A stretch of DNA of 64,000 nt, taken from positions 95,620,804-95,684,803 of the forward strand of contig CM026390.1 of NCBI GenBank assembly GCA_014843695.1. The letters run 5' to 3'. The notes beneath the pieces were generated by a model. That model was not told where the DNA came from, ran no database searches, and saw only the letters and a list, made by a program, of their open reading frames with translations. Of this stretch, positions 56,481-64,000 are shown one piece after another (position 1 is the first letter of the stretch; the number at the start of each line of letters is the position of its first letter). The position numbers were made by a program, and so were the translations under genes. The DNA comes from Archivesica marissinica. Taxonomy: Eukaryota > Mollusca > Bivalvia > Venerida > Vesicomyidae.

Positions 56481-57070
56481 AACGATATAAAACAGGAAGT
56501 CTACACTGTATTTCTGACATCAAAACTGACAAACACAGGTCTCTGATAGTATGGCTGAGAACAATGAGTAGATTGGACACCTGCTTGCTTGCTTTTGTTA
56601 GGAAGAATGAAGATGTACATAAGGAACACATCTATAACAAGTGTATATAAACAGTAAATATTACATTAACTGAAAATTCAACATTTAAAATAGTGAATTA
56701 AGTCTGTGAAACACCTCTCGCAAATACAATATGTGACTCCGAGTTAAGTACAATACAAATACAATATGTGACTCAGAGTTAAGAAGATGCATGTTTTCTT
56801 TGCATATATAACATCTGCTAAATTAAATGCAAAACCCTTTTTAACTGGACTGTTAATGAACATTGTATACATATATTTGTTTCTAATTTGAACTAAGAAT
56901 ATTTTTCTTATATAAAAAAAGACAAGTTTCAGATATTAACACTCAATTATTGGCACATACATCCCCAGTAAGTAGAAACTACAACATTTAGTGCAATAAT
57001 GACAAAGTCATGCCAGAATACTCGGCAAAGAATTACTAGTAACAGCAGAGGCAGATGCACTTAATGAAAA
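56481..57070 (-). other. Probable intron sequence, nothing recognised
   Basis: Contains a short duplication ATACAATATGTGACTC (two copies near 56727 and 56758). I looked for the missing upstream FIP exon here and did not find one. Confidence 0.4.
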
Positions 57071-57838
57071 TCCCAGTATGTACCCCACTAACTCCCAGTA
57101 TGTACCCCACTAACTCCCAGTATGTACCCCACTAACTCCCAGTATGTACCCCACTAACTCCCAGTATGTACCCCACTAACTCCCAGTATGTACCCCACTA
57201 ACTCCCAGTATGTACCCCACTAACTCCCAGTATGTACCCCACTAACTCCCAGTATGTACCCCACTAACTCCTAGTATGTACCCCACTAACTCCCAGTATG
57301 TACCCCACTAACTCCCAGTATGTACCCCACTAACTCCCAGTATGTACCCCACTAACTCCCAGTATGTACCCCACTAACTCCCAGTATGTACCCCACTAAC
57401 TCCCAGTATGTACCCCACTAACTCCCAGTATGTACCCCACTAACTCCCAGTATGTACCCCACTAACTCCCAGTATGTACCCCACTAACTCCCAGTATGTA
57501 CCCCACTAACTCCCAGTATGTACCCCACTAACTCCCAGTATGTACCCCACTAACTCCCAGTATGTACCCCACTAACTCCCAGTATGTACCCCACTAACTC
57601 CCAGTATGTACCCCACTAACTCCCAGTATGTACCCCACTAACTCCCAGTATGTACCCCACTAACTCCCAGTATGTACCCCACTAACTCCCAGTATGTACC
57701 CCACTAACTCCCAGTATGTACCCCACTAACTCCCAGCATGTACCCCACTAACTCCCAGCATGTACCCCACTAACTCCTAGTATGTACCCCACTAACTCCT
57801 AGTATGTACCCCACTAACTCCCAGTATGTACCCCACTA
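57071..57838. repeat. 22-bp minisatellite, about 35 copies, running into the assembly gap
   Basis: Unit CCCAGTATGTACCCCACTAA plus CT. Almost no variation except a few CCTAG/CAGCATG units near the right edge and one near 57270. Confidence 0.97.
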
Positions 57839-58838
57839 NNNNNNNNNNNNNNNNNNNNNNNNNNNNNNNNNNNNNNNNNNNNNNNNNNNNNNNNNNNNNN
57901 NNNNNNNNNNNNNNNNNNNNNNNNNNNNNNNNNNNNNNNNNNNNNNNNNNNNNNNNNNNNNNNNNNNNNNNNNNNNNNNNNNNNNNNNNNNNNNNNNNNN
58001 NNNNNNNNNNNNNNNNNNNNNNNNNNNNNNNNNNNNNNNNNNNNNNNNNNNNNNNNNNNNNNNNNNNNNNNNNNNNNNNNNNNNNNNNNNNNNNNNNNNN
58101 NNNNNNNNNNNNNNNNNNNNNNNNNNNNNNNNNNNNNNNNNNNNNNNNNNNNNNNNNNNNNNNNNNNNNNNNNNNNNNNNNNNNNNNNNNNNNNNNNNNN
58201 NNNNNNNNNNNNNNNNNNNNNNNNNNNNNNNNNNNNNNNNNNNNNNNNNNNNNNNNNNNNNNNNNNNNNNNNNNNNNNNNNNNNNNNNNNNNNNNNNNNN
58301 NNNNNNNNNNNNNNNNNNNNNNNNNNNNNNNNNNNNNNNNNNNNNNNNNNNNNNNNNNNNNNNNNNNNNNNNNNNNNNNNNNNNNNNNNNNNNNNNNNNN
58401 NNNNNNNNNNNNNNNNNNNNNNNNNNNNNNNNNNNNNNNNNNNNNNNNNNNNNNNNNNNNNNNNNNNNNNNNNNNNNNNNNNNNNNNNNNNNNNNNNNNN
58501 NNNNNNNNNNNNNNNNNNNNNNNNNNNNNNNNNNNNNNNNNNNNNNNNNNNNNNNNNNNNNNNNNNNNNNNNNNNNNNNNNNNNNNNNNNNNNNNNNNNN
58601 NNNNNNNNNNNNNNNNNNNNNNNNNNNNNNNNNNNNNNNNNNNNNNNNNNNNNNNNNNNNNNNNNNNNNNNNNNNNNNNNNNNNNNNNNNNNNNNNNNNN
58701 NNNNNNNNNNNNNNNNNNNNNNNNNNNNNNNNNNNNNNNNNNNNNNNNNNNNNNNNNNNNNNNNNNNNNNNNNNNNNNNNNNNNNNNNNNNNNNNNNNNN
58801 NNNNNNNNNNNNNNNNNNNNNNNNNNNNNNNNNNNNNN
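57839..58838. other. Assembly gap of exactly 1000 N
   Basis: The round size suggests a placeholder of unknown true length. The open frames running through the N stretch are artefacts. Confidence 0.98.
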
Positions 58839-61800
58839 AGGTGGTAGGTAGCCTGGTGCTAGGTGGTAGGTAGCCTTGTGCTATGTGGTAGGTAGCCTGG
58901 TGCTAGGTGGTAGGTAGCCTGGTGCTAGGTGGTAGGTAGCCTGGTGCTAGGTGGTAGGTAGCCTAGTGCTAGGTGGTAGGTAGCCTGGTGCTAGGTGGTT
59001 GGTAGCCTGGTGCTAGGTGGTTGGTAGTCTGGTGCTAGGTGGTAGGTAGCCTGGTGCTAGCCTGGTGCTAGGTGGTAGGTAGCCTGGTGCTAGGTGGTAG
59101 GTAGCCTGGTGCTAGGTGGTAGGTAGCCTGGTGCTAGGTAGGTTGCGCTAGATGGTAGGTTACGCTAGGTGGTAGGTTACGCTAGATGGTAGGTTATGCT
59201 AGATAGTAGGTTATGCTAGGTGGTAGATTACGCTAGGTGGTAGATTACGCTAGGTGGTAGGTTATGCTAGATGGTAGGTTATGCTAGGTGGTAGATTATG
59301 CTAGATGGTAGGTTTCGCTAGGTGGTAGCCTGATGCTAAATGGTGGTAGATGGTAGCCTGGTGGTAGATGGTTGCCTGGTGCTAGATGGTTGCTAGATGG
59401 TAGCCTGGTGCTAGGTGGTAGGTAGTCTGGTGCTAGGTGGTAGGTAGCCTGGTGCTAGGTGGTAGGTAGCCTGGTGCTAGGTGGTAGGTAGCCTGGTGCT
59501 AGGTGGTAGGTAGCCTGGTGCTAGTTGGTAGGTAGTCTGGTGCTAGGTGGTAGGTAGCCTGGTGCTAGGTGGTAGGTAGCCTGGTGCTAGGTGGTAGGTA
59601 GCCTGGTGCTAGGTGTAGGTAGCCTGGTGATAGGTGGTAGGTAGCCTGGTGCTAGGTGGTAGGTAGCCTGGTGCTAGGTGGTAGGTAGCCTGGTGCTAGG
59701 TGGTAGCCTGGTGCTATATGGTAGTTGGTGCTAGGTGGTAGGTAGCCTGGTGCTAGGTGGTAGGTAGCCTGGTGCTAGGTGGTAGGTAGCCTTGTGCTAT
59801 GTGGTAGGTAGCCTGGTGCTAGGTGGTAGGTAGCCTGGTGCTAGGTGGTAGGTAGCCTGGTGCTAGGTGGTAGGTAGCCTAGTGCTAGGTGGTAGGTAGC
59901 CTAGTGCTAGGTGGTAGGTAGCCTGGTAGGTGGTTGGTAGCCTGGTGCTAGGTGGTTGGTAGTCTGGTGCTAGGTGGTAGGTAGCCTGGTGCTAGGTGTA
60001 GGTAGCCTGGTGCTAGGTGGTAGGTAGCCTGGTGCTAGGTGGTAGCCTGGTGCTATATGGTAGTCTGGTGCTAGGTGGTAGGTAGCCTGGTGCTAGGTGG
60101 TAGCCTGGTGCTAGGTGGTAGGTAGCATGGTGCTAGGTAGCCTGGTGCTAGGTGGTAGGTAGCCTGGTGCTAGGTGGTAGGTAGCCTGGTGCTAGGTGGT
60201 AGCCTGGTGCTATATGGTAGTCTGGTGCTAGGTGGTAGGTAGCCTGGTGCTAGGTGGTAGGTAGTCTGGTGCTAGGTGGTAGGTAGCCTGGTGCTAGGTG
60301 ATAGGTAGCCTAGTGCTAGGTGGTAGGTAGCCTGGTGCTAGGTGGTAGGTAGCCTGGTGCTAGGTGGTAGGTAGCCTGGTGCTAGGTGGTAGCCTGGTGT
60401 AGGTAGCCTGGTGAGGTAGCCTGGTGCTAGGTGGTAGCCTGGTGCTATATGGTAGTCTGGTGCTAGGTGGTAGGTAGCCTGGTGCTAGGTGGTAGCCTGG
60501 TGCTAGGTGGTAGGTAGCATGGTGCTAGGTGGTAGGTAGCCTGGTGCTAGGTGGTAGGTAGCCTGGTGCTAGGTGGTAGGTAGCCTGGTGCTAGGTGGTA
60601 GGTAGCCTGGTGCTATGGTAGCCTGGTGCTATAGGTAGTCTGGTGCTAGGTGGTAGGTAGCCTGGTGCTAGGTGGTAGGTAGCCTGGTGCTAGGTGGTAG
60701 GTAGCCTGGTGCTAGGTGGTAGGTAGCCTGGTGCTAGGTGGTAGCCTGGTGCTATATGGTAGTCTGGTGCTAGGTGGTAGGTAGCCTGGTGCTAGGTGGT
60801 AAGGTAGCCTGGTGCTAGGTGGTAGCCTGGTGCTATATGGTAGTCTGGTGCTAGGTGGTAGGTAGCCTGGTGGTAGGTAGCCTGGTGCTAGGTGGTAGGT
60901 AGCCTGGTGCTAGGTGGTAGCCTGGTGCTAGGTAGCCTGGTGCTAGGGGTAGGTAGCCTGGTGCTAGGTGGTAGGTAGCCTGGTGCTAGGTGGTTGGTTG
61001 CTAGGTGGTAGGTAGCCTGGTGCTAGGTGGTAGGTAGCCAGGTGCTAGGTGGTAGGTAGCCTGGTGCTAGGGGTAGGTAGCATGGTGCTAGGTGGTAGGT
61101 AGCCTGGTGCTAGGTGGTTGTAGCCTGGTGCTAGGTGGTATGTAGCCTGATGCTAGGTGGTGGTAGCCTGGTGCTAGGTGGTAGCCTGGTGCTAGGTGGT
61201 AGGTAGCCTGGTGCTAGGTGGTTGGTAGCCTTGTGCTAGGTGGTAGTCTGGTTGTATATGGTAGTCTGGTGCTAGATGGTAGGTAGCCTGGTGCTAGATG
61301 GTAGCCTGGTGCTAGATGGTAGGTAGCCTGGTGCTAGGTGGTAGGTAGCCTGGTGCTAGGTGGTAGGTAGCCTGGTGCTAGGTGGTAGGTAGCCTGGTGC
61401 TAGGTGGTAGGTAGCCTGGTGGTAGGTAGCCTGGTGGTAGGTAGCCTGGTGGTAGGTAGCCTGGTGCTAGGTGGTAGGTAGCCTGATGCTAGGTGGTAGG
61501 TAGCCTGGTGCTAGGTGGTAGGTAGCCTGGTGCTAGATGGTAGGTAGCCTGGTGCTAGATGGTAGGTAGCCTGGTTCTAGCTGGTAGGTTACACTAGGTG
61601 GTAGCCTGGTGCTAGATGGTAGGTTACACTAGGTGGTAGCCTGGTGCTAGATGGTAGGTTACACTAGGTGGTAGCCTGGTGCTAGATGGTAGGTTACACT
61701 AGGTGGTAGCGTGAGTTGTAGCCGGATGCTAGATGGTAGGTTACACTAGGTGGTAGCCTGGTGCTAGATGGTAGTTTACACTAGGTGGTAGCCTGGTGCT

Positions 61801-62060
61801 AGATGGTAGGTTACACTAGGTGGTAGCCTGGTGCTAGATGGTAGGTTACACTAGGTGGTAGCCTGGTGCTAGATGGTAGGTTACACTAGGTGGTAGCCTG
61901 GTGCTAGATGGTAGGTTACACTAGGTGGTAGCCTGGTGCTAGATGGTAGGTTACACTAGGTGGTAGCCTGGTGCTAGATGGTAGGTTACACTAGGTGGTA
62001 GCGTGAGTTGTAGCCGGATGCTAGATGATTGCCCGATGCTAGGTAGTAGCTTGATACTAA
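58839..62060. repeat. 22-bp-based satellite (about 3.2 kb), with a diverged right part
   Basis: Main unit GCTAGGTGGTAGGTAGCCTG plus GT, with many truncated units (GGTAGCCTGGTGCTATATGGT, GGTAGGTAGCCTGGT). From about 61560 to 62000 it changes to a longer unit combining GCTAGATGGTAGGTTACACT and AGGTGGTAGCCTGGT. Beyond 62000 it fades into degenerate GCTAGGTAGTAGC-like sequence. Confidence 0.95.
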
Positions 62061-62194
62061 GTTGTAGCCCAATGCTAGGTGGTAGCCCGAGGTTTTATTG
62101 TAGTCTGTTAGAGAATAGCCTAATACTAGCTTGTAGTAGCAAGTAGTAGCCTGAAGATAGAATGTTATTTGTCACTAGTCAAGTTATTTATGTT

Positions 62195-63110
62195 ATTAGA
62201 TATATTTAACTTCTTGGCCGAATGGTGTATGTAATGGATCGATTCGTAGTTAAATACTTGGCTGGATGGTGTATGTAATGGATCGATTCGTATTTAAATA
62301 CTTGGCTGGATGGTGTATGTAATGGATCGATTCGTATTTAAATACTTGGCTGGATGGTGTATGTAATGGATCGATTCGTATTTAAATACTTGGCTGGATG
62401 GTGTATGTAATGGATCGATTCGTATTTAAATACTTGGCTGGATGGTGTATGTAATGGATCGATTCGTAGTTAAATACTTGGCTGGATGGTGTATGTAATG
62501 GATAGATTCGTATTTACATACTTGGCTGGATGGTGTATGTAATGGATCGATTCGTAGTTAAATACTTGGCGGAATGGTGTATGTAATGGATCGATTCGTA
62601 TTTAAATACTTGGCTGGATGGTGTATGTAATGGATCGATTCGTATTTAAATACTTGGCTGGATGGTGTATGTAATGGATCGATTCGTAGTTAAATACTTG
62701 GCTGGATGGTGTATGTAATGGATCGATTCGTATTTAAATACTTGGCTGGATGGTGTATGTAATGGATCGATTCGTATTTAAATACTTGGCTGGATGGTGT
62801 ATGTAATGGATCGATTCGTAGTTAAATACTTGGCTGGATGGTGTATGTAATGGATCGATTCGTATTTAAATACTTGGCTGGATGGTGTATGTAATGGATC
62901 GATTCGTATTTAAATACTTGGCTGGATGGTGTATGTAATGGATCGATTCGTGTTTAAATACTTGGCCGGATGGTGTATGTCATGGACCAATTCGTATTTA
63001 AATACTTGGCCGGATGGTGTATGTCATGGACCAATTCGTAGTTAAATACTTGGCTGGATGGTATATGCTGTGAACCGATTCTTAGTTAAACAGATGCCCT
63101 TTTTTGCCAG
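62195..63110. repeat. 44-bp satellite, subfamily 1, about 20 copies
   Basis: GTATTTAAATACTTGGCTGG, ATGGTGTATGTAATGGATCG, ATTC. Variants TAGTTAAATAC occur at regular spacing, hinting at a 132-bp (3-unit) step in the middle. Confidence 0.95.
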
Positions 63111-63805
63111 ATGGTATATTTCATGGACCGGTTCTTAATTAATCACTTGGCTGGATGGTATATGTCATGGACTGGTTCTTAATTAATCACTTGGTTGGAT
63201 GGCATATGTCATTGACCACTTCTTAATTAATCACTTGGTTGGATGGTATATGTCATGGATCAATTCTTAATTAATCACTTGGTTGGATGGCATATGTCAT
63301 TGACCACTTCTTAATTAATCACTTTGCTGGATGGTATATGTAATGGACTGGTTCTTAATTAATCACTTGGCTGGATGGTATATGTCATGGACTGGTTCTT
63401 AATTAATCACTTGGCTGGATGGTATATGTCATGGACTGGTTCTTAATTAATCACTTGGCTGGATGGTATATGTCATGGACTGGTTCTTAATTAATTACTT
63501 GGCTGGATAGTATATGTCATGGACTGGTTCTTAATTAATCACTTGGCTGGATGGTATATGTCATTGACCACTTCTTAATTAATTACTTGGCTGGATGGTA
63601 TATGTCATGGACTGGTTCTTAATTAATCACTTGGCTGGATGGTATATGTCATGGACTGGTTCTTAATTAATCACTTGGCTGGATGGTATATGTCATGGAC
63701 TGATTGTTAATTAATCACTTGGCTGTATGGTATATGTCATGGACTGGTTCTTAATTAATCACTTGGCTGGATAGTATATGTCATGAAGTGGTTCTTAATT
63801 AAACA
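63111..63805. repeat. 44-bp satellite, subfamily 2, about 16 copies
   Basis: TTAATTAATCACTTGGCTGG, ATGGTATATGTCATGGACTG, GTTC. Same length and register as the preceding block and clearly homologous (ACTTGGCTGGATGGT-TATGT-ATGGA), but separated by fixed differences. Units at 62940-63110 are intermediate. Confidence 0.95.
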
Positions 63806-64000
63806 TTTGCCCTTCACTATTGTGGGATAGTGTCCTACTGCTGTCAGCTTGTTTTAAATGAGGATGCCATCTATCTGGCTTGTGGATGGTTGCTGGTCCT
63901 ACCCATTTTCCTCCACCATAAACTGGAATGTTACTACATGACGTAGTTGGGTTAGTTATTTTAAAATAATGAAATGATATTTTGACTTTCAGTCTGGATG
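63806..64000. other. Right edge of window, nothing recognised
   Basis: Low-complexity-free sequence after the 44-bp satellite. I looked for an upstream FIP exon on the minus strand and saw none. Confidence 0.4.

Noticed and set aside
57804..58851. Open frames of 341-347 codons
   Set aside because: They are made of N from the assembly gap.

Overview
The window looks like AT-rich animal (metazoan) nuclear DNA. It has a multi-exon gene with GT-AG introns, tRNA-derived SINEs, TA- and TTAA-flanked MITEs, and an extraordinary load of tandem repeats. The repeat style suggests a mollusc, perhaps a bivalve, but that is an inference from general appearance and not a match I could check. No bacterial-type gene, rRNA or CRISPR array was found.

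The only protein-coding gene I can support is the 3' part of a class II Rab11 family-interacting protein (Rab11-FIP3/4-like, the family of fly nuclear fallout) on the minus strand. Six exons join in frame to give the last 244 residues: 56102-56192, 53873-54001, 51906-52022, 38778-38924, 12195-12329 and 10530-10646 (stop codon at 10530-10532). They encode a long coiled coil that ends in the Rab11-binding domain. The N-terminal part must lie beyond 56.2 kb, either upstream of the window or hidden near the assembly gap. Six exons totalling 736 bp are spread over 45.7 kb.

Layout. 0-10.5 kb: downstream of the stop codon, with possible 3'UTR tandem repeats (including an array of AATAAA motifs at 9.2-9.4 kb), several SINEs and MITEs, and 16/14-bp and 47-bp arrays. 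10.6-12.2 kb: last intron, with a 40-bp perfect hairpin. 12.3-38.8 kb: a 26.4-kb intron filled with tandem arrays, including one 15.4-kb satellite of interleaved 40- and 30-bp units (17.5-33.0 kb). 38.9-51.9 kb: an intron that begins, right at the exon edge, with about 74 copies of a 31-bp unit that contains the exon's own 3' splice site, followed by about 150 copies of a 27-bp unit. 52.0-56.1 kb: two introns with a SINE-derived 68-bp minisatellite, a 34-bp array and TA-type MITEs. 56.2-64 kb: upstream intron or flank, with 22-bp arrays on both sides of a gap of exactly 1000 N, then a 44-bp array in two subfamilies.

Tandem repeats make up roughly 36 kb of the 63 kb of known sequence by my rough sum. 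Long open frames inside the arrays are products of periodicity and are not reported as genes. The most notable signal is the splice-acceptor minisatellite at 38925-41232.
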